Origin: Nocardia beijingensis NBRC 16342
Lineage (GTDB): Bacteria > Actinomycetota > Actinomycetes > Mycobacteriales > Mycobacteriaceae
Reading direction: 5' to 3'
Length of the DNA: 64,000 bases
NCBI RefSeq assembly: GCF_001612785.1
Contig: NZ_BDBC01000061.1
Coordinates: forward strand, 1 to 64,000
In this document: piece after piece, positions 8,254 to 16,958 of the stretch
How the letters are laid out: each line of letters begins with the position of its first letter
Numbering within the stretch: the stretch's first letter is position 1
Notes under the pieces: model-generated
What the model was told of the DNA's origin: nothing
Databases searched by the model: none
What the model saw: the letters and a program-made list of their open reading frames with translations, nothing else
Position numbers and translations under genes: made by a program

Positions 8254-8625
8254 TTTAGACGTGCGGATAATACAGAGGCAGTGGGTGCATGTGCGGCGGT
8301 AATCCGCCCGCCGTGGGCGTCGAACGAAAGCCATGGACGCAGACGCCGGAACCGTCGCCGGTGCACGGTGGAAGGCCACCTCAGCGTCGGCGGACATCGC
8401 CAGCCGGGGGCGTCCGGTCGAACGCCTTTCGGGCGATGACCATGGCGAGCGGCGGGGCGCGGCAAGTGTGCGGACCGAGCCCAGGCCAGGGCAAACGGTT
8501 GCCTTGGCGTTCGCTTCCGCACCGCGAACAATCTGCGACCGCCGCGTACTCGCTGCCCCGCGTTCCGCCCGGACCAGAAGGCGCGTGCTCGTGAGATGTG
8601 CGTCAGCCGTCGCCGAGGTCCAGCG
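8254..8625. other. Gene-poor stretch between tetR and the acetyltransferase gene
   Basis: No open frame here has a ribosome site, a recognisable domain or coupling to a neighbour. The first bases probably hold the tetR promoter. The remainder looks like ordinary GC-rich spacer, and I see no strong hairpin. Confidence 0.4.
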
Positions 8626-9360
8626 TCAAAGGATGCCGCTGCGGGGCGACGGCGCAGGTGCCTGTACGACGGTCAATTTCGACCGTTTGCGCAGCGTGAA
8701 TCCCAGCGTCTCGTACAAACGGATCGCTCGCGTATTCGCCGCGGCGGCGTGCAGGAAGGGGATCTCACCCCGAGCGCGGATGCCCGCGCCGACCGCGCGG
8801 ATCAGTCGCGTGGCGAAGCCGCGGCCGCGGAATCCGCCGTCGGTGCACACGGCGCTGATCTCGGTCCAGCTCGGCGGGTGCAGCCGCTCTCCGGCCATCG
8901 CCACCAGTTTGCCGTCGACTCGCAACCCCAGATAGGTGCCCATTTCGATGGTCCGCGGCGCGTATGGGCCCGGCTGGGTGCGGGCGATCAGCTCGAGGAT
9001 CTCGGGCACGTCGGCCGCGGTGAGCACTTCCAGTTCCGGGTCGTGGGCGACGCGCAGGGCGGTGCCGTCCATCTGCACCGAGTCCATGTCGCGCAGGATC
9101 GCCCAGCCGTCGGGCGGCACGTGGCCGTGGCCGCGCAACGCGGTGCTGCCGCCCGGTCCGAGAAGTATGGCCAGATCGGCCCAGTCTCGTTCGTCCAGCA
9201 CCGGCGGGTGGCCGACGAACCTGGCGACCTGCGGGTCGTAGCGGCCGATCCGTCCTACCCAGCCGGCGAACCGGCGGTGCTCGCCGCGCAGCGACGCCAG
9301 CACCGGGTCGTCGAGCGGGTGCAGCGAGGTTTCGACGTCGACAATCGACTCAGTGGTCAC
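8626..9360 (-). CDS. GNAT family N-acetyltransferase (FR47-like)
   Basis: The protein of about 244 residues has its acetyl-CoA-binding GNAT core in the C-terminal half. The signature is VCTDGGFRGRGFATRLI (Q/RxxGxG/A type), followed by FLHAAAANTRAIRLYETLGF. The GTG at 9360 is chosen because GGAGGAG lies just upstream; an earlier in-frame ATG lacks one. The acceptor substrate cannot be told. The N-terminal half is of the extended FR47 type rather than a second GNAT domain. Confidence 0.8.
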   Translation of the reverse strand: MTTESIVDVETSLHPLDDPVLASLRGEHRRFAGWVGRIGRYDPQVARFVGHPPVLDERDWADLAILLGPGGSTALRGHGHVPPDGWAILRDMDSVQMDGTALRVAHDPELEVLTAADVPEILELIARTQPGPYAPRTIEMGTYLGLRVDGKLVAMAGERLHPPSWTEISAVCTDGGFRGRGFATRLIRAVGAGIRARGEIPFLHAAAANTRAIRLYETLGFTLRKRSKLTVVQAPAPSPRSGIL

Positions 9361-9478
9361 CGCGCACTCCTCCACAACAGCGTCCGACCAGGGAACGTTA
9401 GCGAGGCACACGATCGCAGGACACGGTTGCGCTCAACGCGATTCGGATGAGTCGGCCCGCGCGACGGTGCGGCCTGGG

Positions 9479-10945
9479 TCATCGCGCCCGGGTCGGAACC
9501 GCGGGCGCGCCGGTCGGCTGGGCGTCGGCGCCGGTGCGGAAGGCGCGCGCGAACGCCGCCGCGGCCGCCGAAGCCGAGGCCGCGAAGCACAGCAGCACCG
9601 CCGAGCCCAGCGCGGCCGACGACGCGGTCGCGTCGAACGCCAGCAGCACGCCGGTGGTGAGAGCGATGCAGAACGTGGCGGACAACCGCTGCGTCAACTG
9701 CAGGAAGGACGCGGCCACCCCGTGCAACGACGACGGCGCGAACGCGAGCGTCACCGCCCGCAGTGGCGGCTCCACGACACCACTGGTGAGACCGCACACG
9801 ACCTGGATCGCGGCCAGCGCGATGAACAGCGTCCACCCGTCCAGGATCAGCGCCATGGCGGCGGTCACCGCCATGCAGGCGGTTTGGACGACGAGCCCGT
9901 AGGCGACGACCACGGACCCGTGGACGGCGAAGAGTCGCTGTCCCCATCGCGCCGCGAAAATCCTCGCCACCGCGGACGGAACGAGCGCAAGCGCGACCAC
10001 CAGCGCCGGGATCTTGTGCACCTGGAGGAAGTACACCGTCTTCACCGTGGTGAACGCGAGCAGCGAGCCGAACCACAGCAGCGCCACCACATTCCCAGTG
10101 ACATAGCCCCTGGAACGCATCAGGGGCGGCGCGAACAGTGGCAGGCGACCGCGGCGGGCGTAGGCGCGCTCCCAGCTGACCAGTCCGGCGACGAGAAGTC
10201 CGCTCGCGACGACGATGGCGGCGACCGCGGGGGCGGGCAGGCCTGGATCGATGACCGGGATCGTCACGATGACCACGAGCAGACCCAGCGTCGCGATCCC
10301 AGGCAGATCCAGATCGATCGAGCGGCGCCCGCGCACGTCGCGGGGAAGCCCGCGCAGGCCGAGCGCGACCGTCGCGAGCGTGAACGGCACGGGCAGCACC
10401 AGCACCGCGCGCCAGCCCAGGTCCGGCGGCAGCGCCCAGAGCGCCGTCCCGGCGAGGACCGGCCCGGCGATCGCGGCCAGCGCGCCCGCGGTGGTGTACG
10501 CCGCGAGGGCGCGCAAGCGGGCGGCTCCGGTGAAGACGTCCTGGATGACGCCGAGCACTTGCGCGCTGATCACGCCCGCGCCGAAGCCTTGGACCAGGCG
10601 GCCCGCGATCAGCGGCCAGGCGCCGGGGGCGAACGCGGAAATGACGGCGCCCACCAGGAAGAGCCCGAGTCCGGCGATGAACAAAGCGCGGCGGCCGAAC
10701 GCGTCGCCCAGGCGACCGGCCGGGGCGAGGCCGAGGCCGAACGTGAGCGAGTACGACGCCAAATACCACTGCACGGCGGAATTCGCCAGACCGAGCGTCG
10801 ACTGCACGTCCGGCGCCGTGAAGGCGACCGCGGCGGAGTCCAGCAGCGTCGCGAAACCGGCTCCCAGGCAGCACCAGAGCGCGGCAGCGCGATCCGGGAC
10901 GGCCGGTGCGGATCGCGGGGAGCGCATCGTTTCGGCATCCGTCAC
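9479..10945 (-). CDS. MFS transporter, EmrB/QacA (DHA2) type
   Basis: The 488-residue polytopic membrane protein has about 14 hydrophobic segments. The motif-A-like loop GRLGDAFGRRALF and the antiporter motif near GPVLAGTALW are characteristic of proton-driven drug or metabolite exporters. It is transcribed away from the tetR gene at 11266 across a 320-base gap. Regulation by that TetR is possible, but its recognised sites lie on the far side. Confidence 0.85.
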   Translation of the reverse strand: MTDAETMRSPRSAPAVPDRAAALWCCLGAGFATLLDSAAVAFTAPDVQSTLGLANSAVQWYLASYSLTFGLGLAPAGRLGDAFGRRALFIAGLGLFLVGAVISAFAPGAWPLIAGRLVQGFGAGVISAQVLGVIQDVFTGAARLRALAAYTTAGALAAIAGPVLAGTALWALPPDLGWRAVLVLPVPFTLATVALGLRGLPRDVRGRRSIDLDLPGIATLGLLVVIVTIPVIDPGLPAPAVAAIVVASGLLVAGLVSWERAYARRGRLPLFAPPLMRSRGYVTGNVVALLWFGSLLAFTTVKTVYFLQVHKIPALVVALALVPSAVARIFAARWGQRLFAVHGSVVVAYGLVVQTACMAVTAAMALILDGWTLFIALAAIQVVCGLTSGVVEPPLRAVTLAFAPSSLHGVAASFLQLTQRLSATFCIALTTGVLLAFDATASSAALGSAVLLCFAASASAAAAAFARAFRTGADAQPTGAPAVPTRAR

Positions 10946-11229
10946 GCACCGCTGCTCAGCGGTAATGGCTGTGCCTCCGGTCCACTGTCCGGCGTGGCGA
11001 GGAGCCTGCTCGATGGATCACCGGCGTCGGCCGCACCGACGGTCCGCGGCGGTATTCGCCGAGGTGCCCGATGGCGTCTGCCGGGGCGGCGCGGATGTCG
11101 CGCACCCCAGCACCGTTGTCGGGTGAGCCTTCGCACGGTCACGCATGCCGGAAGTATCGAGCCGCGGCGAATCGCGCGAAACCCTTAGGATCGCCGCGAT
11201 CCCAGGCCGACCGCGGATCACTCGCTTTC
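10946..11229. other. Intergenic region between MFS and tetR genes
   Basis: This is the divergent promoter region of the MFS gene and the next tetR. I see no convincing gene. The operator adjoining its right end is listed separately. Confidence 0.4.
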
Positions 11230-11245
11230 TTGACCTGTAGGTCTA
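11230..11245. promoter_or_regulatory. TetR operator copy 1 (tetR promoter)
   Basis: TTGACCTGTAGGTCTA is a palindrome with 6 of 7 paired positions around a GT centre, 20 bases before the tetR start. Its left half and centre (TTGACCTGTAG) recur exactly at 11882 in front of the SDR gene. This fits autoregulation plus SDR control by the TetR encoded at 11266. Confidence 0.75.
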
Positions 11246-11265
11246 GAACGATTAGGGTTCAACTC

Positions 11266-11841
11266 ATGGGCAGGCCGCGCAATTTCGACCCCGACACGGT
11301 GGTGGAACGGGCCATGGAGGCGTTCTGGACGCACGGGTACGCCAACACCTCGCCCGCGCAGCTGGCCGAGGCCACCGGGATCGGGAAAGGCAGCCTGTAC
11401 CACACTTTCGGTAGCAAACGCGCTCTGTTCGACTTGGCTCTGCGCCGCTACGACCGGCTGGGCGCCGAGCTGGCCGCCGACCTCCTGTCCCGTCCTGGCT
11501 CCACCCGCGAGTGTGTGACCGCCTTCCTGTGCGGCATGGTGGATTCCGATCTCGCGCAACCGGTTCGGCGCGGCTGCCTGGCGGTGAACACCGCCATGGA
11601 ACTGGGTGGGCACGACGCGGAGATCACCAGCGCGGTCCGCGCCATGCAGGACCGTGTGATCGCGGCGTTGGAGGCCCGCATCGATCAGGGGCGGCGCGAC
11701 GGTGACGTGCGCGCGGGCACCGATGCTCGGGCGGCGGCCGAATTCTTGATGAACACCATCGTCGGCTTGCGGGTGATGGCCAAGACGTACGATGCGCCCA
11801 CATTGCATCGCATCGTCGAAACCGCTCTGACCGGCCTCTGA
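11266..11841 (+). CDS. TetR family regulator controlling the adjacent SDR
   Basis: The 191-residue protein starts MGRPRNFDPDTVVERAMEAFW and has the helix-turn-helix QLAEATGIGKGSLYHTFGSK at about residues 30-50, typical of the YxaF/LmrA-like branch. The C-terminal part is helical and should bind a small ligand. The shared palindromes before this gene and before the SDR gene indicate that it represses both. The intergenic distance to the SDR gene is 73 bases. Confidence 0.9.
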   Translation: MGRPRNFDPDTVVERAMEAFWTHGYANTSPAQLAEATGIGKGSLYHTFGSKRALFDLALRRYDRLGAELAADLLSRPGSTRECVTAFLCGMVDSDLAQPVRRGCLAVNTAMELGGHDAEITSAVRAMQDRVIAALEARIDQGRRDGDVRAGTDARAAAEFLMNTIVGLRVMAKTYDAPTLHRIVETALTGL

Positions 11842-11881
11842 GTTCCGATGCCCGTCGTCGTCCCGTTTGCCGCCTCAATTT

Positions 11882-11897
11882 TTGACCTGTAGTTCAA
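11882..11897. promoter_or_regulatory. TetR operator copy 2 (SDR promoter)
   Basis: TTGACCTGTAGTTCAA has 6 of 7 paired positions around GT and shares 11 leading bases with the site at 11230. It lies 17 bases upstream of the SDR start codon, where bound repressor would block transcription or initiation. Confidence 0.75.
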
Positions 11898-11914
11898 GAA
11901 AGAAAGGTTCCAGC

Positions 11915-12703
11915 ATGGATCTCGAACTGTCCGGCAAGACCGCCGTCGTCACCGGAGCCGGTCGTGGCATCGGGCTCGCGGTGGCCGAGGCATTGACCGC
12001 TGAAGGCGTCCGCGTGGTCGGCGCCGCGCGCACCATCACTCCTGAGCTCGAGAAAGCCAGTGTCGCGGCCGTTTCGGCCGATCTCGCCACCTCCGAGGGG
12101 GCGACCCGGTTGATCGGCGCCGCGCTCGACGAGCTGGGTGGCATCGATATCTTGATCAACAATGTCGGCGCGGTGGACGCCGGGCGACTGGAGCTGGGCG
12201 GCTTCCTCGACGTCGAAGACGAGCAGTGGCGCGAACTGTTCGACTTGAATCTGTTCAGCGCGATCTGGGTCACCCGTGCGGCGCTGCCCAGTCTGTTGCA
12301 GCGGCGCGGATCGATCGTCACCATCTCGTCGATCAACAAGCATCTCCCCGCTGCGGGCCCGGTCGGCTACAGCGAGGCCAAGGCCGCGTTGACCGCGCTC
12401 ACCAAGCGGCTCAGCGAGGAGTTCGGGCCGCGCGGCGTGCGGGTGAACACTGTCTCTCCCGGCGTGGTCGGCACGCCGCTGTGGCGCGGGCCGGACGGGG
12501 TCGGCGCGAAGTTCGCGTCCGCGCAAGGGGTTTCGCAGGAGGAGTTGCTCGCGTCCGTGCCCGAGCAGTTCGGCATCGCCTCCGGCCGGATCACCGAACC
12601 CGAGGAGGTCGCCGCTCTCGTCACCTTCCTCGCGTCACCGAAAGCCGCCAATATCGTCGGTGCGGATTACGTCATCGACGGAGGCACCTTGAAGATCGCC
12701 TGA
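11915..12703 (+). CDS. Short-chain dehydrogenase/reductase (SDR)
   Basis: The 262-residue protein is a classical SDR. It has the cofactor motif TGAGRGIG near residue 13, NNVG near 87, a catalytic Ser (TISSIN), and YSEAK with Tyr and Lys four residues apart. The C-terminus ends IVGADYVIDGGTLK, as in FabG-like enzymes. It oxidises or reduces a carbonyl/alcohol with NAD(P)(H). The substrate is unknown, but specific TetR control suggests a detoxification or inducible catabolic role. Confidence 0.9.
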   Translation: MDLELSGKTAVVTGAGRGIGLAVAEALTAEGVRVVGAARTITPELEKASVAAVSADLATSEGATRLIGAALDELGGIDILINNVGAVDAGRLELGGFLDVEDEQWRELFDLNLFSAIWVTRAALPSLLQRRGSIVTISSINKHLPAAGPVGYSEAKAALTALTKRLSEEFGPRGVRVNTVSPGVVGTPLWRGPDGVGAKFASAQGVSQEELLASVPEQFGIASGRITEPEEVAALVTFLASPKAANIVGADYVIDGGTLKIA

Positions 12704-12850
12704 CGCCGCCCGCGGCGGGAGCGCTGCCCGCTCCCGCCGCGCGCCGAATGCGTTCGCGCGCATCGCATCCCAAGCGCATCGGCATCGGTCGCGTGCGCAG
12801 GCGCCTGCGGGTAGCGTGGCTGCCCGGGTTGTGCGGATAGGAGCGGATTG

Positions 12851-13675
12851 GTGCGTGTCCATCATCTGGATGCCGGGGGGACTCGTCCTTTCGGAGGCCG
12901 TTTGTTCGACGGCAGGCCGGGTTTCCGGCGTAAGGCCGCCGGAGCGTGTCACTGTTTGTTGATCGAGCACTCCGCCGGACTGGCCCTGATCGACACGGGT
13001 TACGGCGAGCAGGCGCTGGTCCGGCCGGATGACTGGGTGGGACGACAACTCATCCGGCAATCGGATCCGGTGCTCGACCGGCCGATCGCGCGGCAGATCG
13101 AGGCGCTCGGCTTCGCCCGCGAGGATGTCCGGGACATCGTCGTCACGCACCTCGACCTCGATCACGCCGGTGGTCTCGCCGATTTCCCGCGGGCCACCGT
13201 GCATGTGCACCGAGCGGAACTGGACGCCGTCGCGGGGCCGTTCGGTCGGCGGGAGAAGTTGCGGTATCGGCCGGTGCAATTCGAGCACGGCCCCGAGTGG
13301 GCGGTGTACGACGAGACCGACAGCGACGCGGAGCGCTGGTTCGGTTTCCGCGCGGTGCGCGAACTGCGGGGGCTGCCCCCGGAAATACTCATGGTTCCGC
13401 TGGCGGGCCACACCCGCGGTCACGTCGGTGTCGCCGTCGACACCGGAGACGGCTGGCTGTTGCACGCCGGTGACGCGTACACCTATCACGGGCAGATGCG
13501 AGCGAAGCCGTCCATGCCGTTGGGCACGCTCCTCTTCCAGTGGTACATGGACACTCGGCGGCGGGCTCGGATCGAGAACCAGCGACGGCTGCGGGAACTG
13601 GTGCGCGACAACGGCGACGCGGTGACGGTCTTCTCCGCGCATTGCGCCACGGAGTTCGAGCGACTCCGCGGTTGA
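12851..13675 (+). CDS. Metallo-beta-lactamase fold hydrolase
   Basis: The 274-residue protein contains the metal-binding THLDLDHAGG motif (HxxxDH type), a later His in GHTRGHVGV and Asp in HAGDAY, so a dinuclear metal site looks complete. Families with this pattern include quorum-quenching lactonases and other esterases; the exact substrate cannot be told. The GTG at 12851 is preferred because GGAG lies seven bases upstream; TTG at 12848 is possible. Confidence 0.82.
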   Translation: MRVHHLDAGGTRPFGGRLFDGRPGFRRKAAGACHCLLIEHSAGLALIDTGYGEQALVRPDDWVGRQLIRQSDPVLDRPIARQIEALGFAREDVRDIVVTHLDLDHAGGLADFPRATVHVHRAELDAVAGPFGRREKLRYRPVQFEHGPEWAVYDETDSDAERWFGFRAVRELRGLPPEILMVPLAGHTRGHVGVAVDTGDGWLLHAGDAYTYHGQMRAKPSMPLGTLLFQWYMDTRRRARIENQRRLRELVRDNGDAVTVFSAHCATEFERLRG

Positions 13676-14229
13676 CCTGGAGCGCCTTGCGTGCTCCGAC
13701 CCCAGGCAGCGGTGCGAGCCCGACCGGCGCCGACGGCCGAGTTCAGCGCGACACCCGGCACGGCGGGCGTGGGCAGGTCCGCCGGGCGTGCTGCGCCCCG
13801 ACCGATTCGTCTTCGGCATCGCCGCTCCCGGGCAAGGCGCGGCAGTGGTCACCGAGCTGGCACGGCGGCTGGGCATCGTTCCGTCGTCGCGCGTGGAACC
13901 GCGGTACCAGCGGACCCGGTGACGTCGCGCGGCTTCGTTCCCGTTCCTGGGCGGGGATCTCTCGGGCGCATTCCAGCAGGTGAGGAGCGGCGGCCGGGGG
14001 AGCGGCGGCCGTCTTCGGCTTCGCTGCGATGCCTGGTTCGCCAGGCGCGGCCGAGTGGGGCGAGGTAGCGTGAAGGTGTCGGCCCGAGGTCGGCCACGTT
14101 GTCGACGGCGTGGTCGCCTGCGTCGGCAGCGCGTGGTCGGGGCGTCCACATCGTGGTCGTGTCCGGCCGGGAGCCGCCCGGCGGCTTCCGCTGAACAGCA
14201 GTGCTGGTTCGTGCGAAAGATCCGCCATC
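13676..14229. other. Gene-poor stretch with a probable gene remnant
   Basis: No intact gene is visible between the metallohydrolase and the methyltransferase genes. A short frame at 13788-13922 resembles the C-terminus of a flavin monooxygenase and is listed separately. The remaining bases presumably hold the promoter of the methyltransferase gene. Confidence 0.4.
13788..13922 (+). pseudogene. Possible C-terminal remnant of an FAD-dependent monooxygenase
   Basis: The frame encodes VLRPDRFVFGIAA, followed by a helix and a stop. The LxRPDRFVFG pattern is typical of the end of PheA/MhpA-type FAD monooxygenases (aromatic hydroxylases). The rest of such a gene (about 500 residues) is absent upstream. 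The match is short and may be chance. Confidence 0.3.
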
Positions 14230-15141
14230 ATGAGTGTTCACGCCCCCTTTTACCGCGAGGTGCTCTCCCGCGAAGAGTTGCCGGACGAGTTCTTCGGGCT
14301 CTTCCTCGATCCGACCCGCACCTACAGTTGCGCGTTCTGGACCCACCCCGACGACACCCTGGAGAAAGCCCAGACCGCCAAGATCGATCTGGCCTTGGCC
14401 AAGTGCGATCTGCGGCCCGGGATGGCCTTGCTCGACGTGGGTTGTGGGTGGGGCTCCACCATGTTGCGCGCCATGGACACCTACGGGGTGAACACGATCG
14501 GGTTGACCCGCAGCCGCAACCAGTATCGGTACGTGCGCGACATGCTCGTCGATCGCTTGATCCGGGGCCATCCCTACGGCGGGGTGCGGGTGCAGGGCTG
14601 GGAGGATTTCGACCGGCGCGCCGACCGGATCGTGTGCATCGGAGCGCTGGAACACCTGCCGGTGGACCGCTACGGGGAGTTCTTCGATTTCGCCTATCGG
14701 ATCATGCCCTCCGACGGAGTGCTGCTGTTGCAGACCGTGGTCAGCCACAGTCGCGCCCATCTGCGCGCGCACGGCACCCCGATCACCAGCGAGGACTTCG
14801 CGTTCCTCCGGTTCTTACGCGAGACCATCTTCCCCGGCGGCCAGCTTCCGCTGCCGACCGGTCACCATCCCAAAGGCGTCACCGAATACGCCGAGGACGC
14901 CGGATTCACCGTCGCCGACGTCCAGGCGCTGGGTCCGCACTACACGACGACCCTGGACTGCTGGGCCGACGCCCTGCACGAGAACCGGGATCGGGCGATC
15001 GAACTCGCCGGGCGCGACACCTACAACGCCTACATCCGGTATCTGACCGGCTCCGCCGACTACTTCCGGCGCGGGCATACCGACGTCATGCAGTTCACCT
15101 GTCTCAAGCCCGACGCCCGGCATCCGTCCCCGCCACGCTGA
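14230..15141 (+). CDS. SAM methyltransferase of the CFA/mycolic acid cyclopropane synthase family
   Basis: The 303-residue cytoplasmic enzyme shows the family's LLDVGCGWGSTM SAM-binding motif near residue 72, the N-terminal SCAFW and the GLTRSRNQ region. Relatives (CmaA, MmaA, PcaA, UmaA, Cfa) add a methyl or methylene group from S-adenosylmethionine to double bonds of lipid chains. The MmaA/CmaA branch acts on meromycolate chains in mycolata. This copy stands alone, converging on alkB with a 25-base gap. Substrate and product (cyclopropane, methyl branch or hydroxyl) cannot be predicted. Confidence 0.82.
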   Translation: MSVHAPFYREVLSREELPDEFFGLFLDPTRTYSCAFWTHPDDTLEKAQTAKIDLALAKCDLRPGMALLDVGCGWGSTMLRAMDTYGVNTIGLTRSRNQYRYVRDMLVDRLIRGHPYGGVRVQGWEDFDRRADRIVCIGALEHLPVDRYGEFFDFAYRIMPSDGVLLLQTVVSHSRAHLRAHGTPITSEDFAFLRFLRETIFPGGQLPLPTGHHPKGVTEYAEDAGFTVADVQALGPHYTTTLDCWADALHENRDRAIELAGRDTYNAYIRYLTGSADYFRRGHTDVMQFTCLKPDARHPSPPR

Positions 15142-15166
15142 ATCCTCGTGCGCCGGACGGCCGGTT

Positions 15167-16414
15167 TCAGCGCTTGGCCTCGGTGGGGAACAGGTCGTCG
15201 TCGCCGGTCGACGGGCTCATGCCCGGCGTGCCGGGGTCGACGGCCCATCGCACGTCATCACGCGGGTGCCGGATGGGCAACGACAGCTTGCGTCTGCGGG
15301 GCTTGAGGTTGATCAGCGTCATGTCGCCCTTGTAGTGGGCCAGGACGCGGGGGTCCATGACCGCGCGCCACAGCGGGGGGATCGCGGCGAGCACGATCAT
15401 GGTGGCGTAGCCGGCGGGCAGCTGGGGCGCCACATCGCAGCTGCGCAGGGTCTGGTAGCGACGGCCGGGGTTGGCGTGGTGGTCGCTGTGGCGCTGGAGG
15501 TGGAACAGGAAGATGTTGGTGACCAGGCGGTCGCTGTTCCAGCTGTCGCGGGGCGAGCACCGGGCGTAACGGCCGTCCGGGCGGCGGGTGCGCAGCAAAC
15601 CGTAGTGTTCGACGTAGTTGACGGTTTCCAGCAGTCCCGCGCCGATGAGCGCTTGCAGGGCGAGGTAGGGCGTGATGACGGGGCCGAAGACCACGATCAA
15701 GCCGCCGAACAGCGCCGCGCTCATCGCCCATGCCTGCAACAAGTGGTTGCCCGGGCTGAACCAGCGTTTGCCGTTACGGGCCAGGCGCGTGCGTTCCAGT
15801 GCCAGCGCCGAGCGGAATCCGCCCATCATGGTGCGCGGCAGGAACTGCCACAACGATTCACCGAACCGTGCGCTGGCCGGGTCGTCGGGCGTGGCAACGC
15901 GCACGTGGTGGCCGCGATTGTGCTCGACGAAGAAGTGCCCGTACCCCGACTGCGCGAGCGCGATCTTGGCCAGCCACCGTTCGAGATGTTCGGCGCGGTG
16001 GCCGAGCTCGTGCGCGGCGTTGATGCCGATGCCGGAGACGAAGCCGAGGGTGACCGCGAGGCCGAGCTTGTCGGCCAGGCTCAGCTCATGGCTGGCCCAC
16101 ATATAGCCGGCGATGAGCAGGCCGATGAACTGCATCGGCAGGAAGAGGAAGGTGCACCACCGGTAGTAACGATCGTTGGACAGCGCCTCGTAGTCTTCCT
16201 CGCGAGGATTGCTTCCGTCGTCGCCGATGACCACATCCAACAGGGGGATGACCACCAGCACGATGATCGGGCCGATCCACCAGAACACTTCCAGTCCGGT
16301 GTGGGCGACCAGTGTCGAGGGCAGTAAGGCGCAACCAGGGGCGATCAGACCCAGAATCCAGAGGTAGCGCTTGGGATCGCGGGCTCGCGTGTGCTCGAAG
16401 ATCGTCATAGTCAT
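15167..16414 (-). CDS. alkB: Alkane 1-monooxygenase (membrane di-iron)
   Basis: The 415-residue integral membrane enzyme has all AlkB histidine boxes: HELGH, EHNRGHH and LQRHSDHH, plus the family motif NYVEHYGL. It hydroxylates terminal carbons of medium or long n-alkanes, with electrons from rubredoxin. The ATG at 16414 is used; a GTG 24 bases earlier is in frame, and neither has a strong ribosome site. No rubredoxin, rubredoxin reductase or alkU regulator lies beside it, unlike typical actinobacterial alkB loci. Rubredoxin must come from elsewhere. Confidence 0.93.
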   Translation of the reverse strand: MTMTIFEHTRARDPKRYLWILGLIAPGCALLPSTLVAHTGLEVFWWIGPIIVLVVIPLLDVVIGDDGSNPREEDYEALSNDRYYRWCTFLFLPMQFIGLLIAGYMWASHELSLADKLGLAVTLGFVSGIGINAAHELGHRAEHLERWLAKIALAQSGYGHFFVEHNRGHHVRVATPDDPASARFGESLWQFLPRTMMGGFRSALALERTRLARNGKRWFSPGNHLLQAWAMSAALFGGLIVVFGPVITPYLALQALIGAGLLETVNYVEHYGLLRTRRPDGRYARCSPRDSWNSDRLVTNIFLFHLQRHSDHHANPGRRYQTLRSCDVAPQLPAGYATMIVLAAIPPLWRAVMDPRVLAHYKGDMTLINLKPRRRKLSLPIRHPRDDVRWAVDPGTPGMSPSTGDDDLFPTEAKR

Positions 16415-16808
16415 TTCGCCGATCCGTGAGGACGACACTCAACTGACAGTTCCGACTGCGGACAACACCTGAACCATGCGCGCCAATCCAGGATAACTGG
16501 AAGTTCGCTGGGTGTTGTGAAACCGTGGAAACCGTTGCCTGAACAGGCAATCTGCCGCGAGTGAAGGCGGGCCGGGGAGGGGGCGATTCGTGCCGGATGT
16601 CGAAGTATCACCGTTGTGCGCACCTGAGGGGCTCAGGCCGGCGGGGGTGCGCCAACTCCGACATTCGAACCTTTCTGTACCGAATTCGACAGGAACGGTG
16701 AAGCAGCGAATCTGTCGCGAACACGTGTCGGCGCCGGGAGCCGAGCGGGGGAGAACGTGGGGCGGAACTCGCCTGCCGCGTGGGCGCCGAGGCCTTCCCT
16801 GGCAGGCA

Positions 16809-16850
16809 GGTCGGCCGCGGCTCGGTCGTGAAACCCAGCCGCGGCCGACC
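16809..16850 (-). terminator. Hairpin downstream of the lipase gene
   Basis: A perfect 14-bp inverted repeat (GGTCGGCCGCGGCT and its complement) with a 14-nt loop lies about 110 bases after the lipase stop. GC-rich stems without a U tract commonly terminate transcription in actinobacteria. Confidence 0.6.
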
Positions 16851-16918
16851 ATCATGCATGGAGTTCACGGCACTGCGAGCGGAACCGCCGCGCGAGGCGC
16901 TGTGCCGGGCCTCCGAGT

Positions 16919-16937
16919 CGGATACCGAAGGTATCCG
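16919..16937. promoter_or_regulatory. Second copy of the lipase/TetR palindrome
   Basis: CGGATACCGAAGGTATCCG is a perfect 8-bp inverted repeat with a GAA centre, 22 bases beyond the lipase stop. It matches the promoter palindrome at 18326 in 16 of 19 bases. It may be an auxiliary operator, allowing looping across the lipase gene, or it may serve as a small terminator. Confidence 0.6.
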
Positions 16938-16958
16938 AGTGGATCGTGTTCGCGCAAA

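Larger units (their letters stand above)
16415..16958. other. Intergenic region between alkB and lipase genes
   Basis: This 544-base stretch holds the alkB promoter on its left and the lipase terminator and a TetR-like palindrome on its right, both listed separately. No credible gene was found in it. Confidence 0.5.

Noticed and set aside
9353..11188. Long plus-strand frame opposite the MFS gene at 9479
   Set aside because: Its translation is Arg/Glu/Gln-rich without domains, whereas the minus strand encodes a clear 14-segment transporter.
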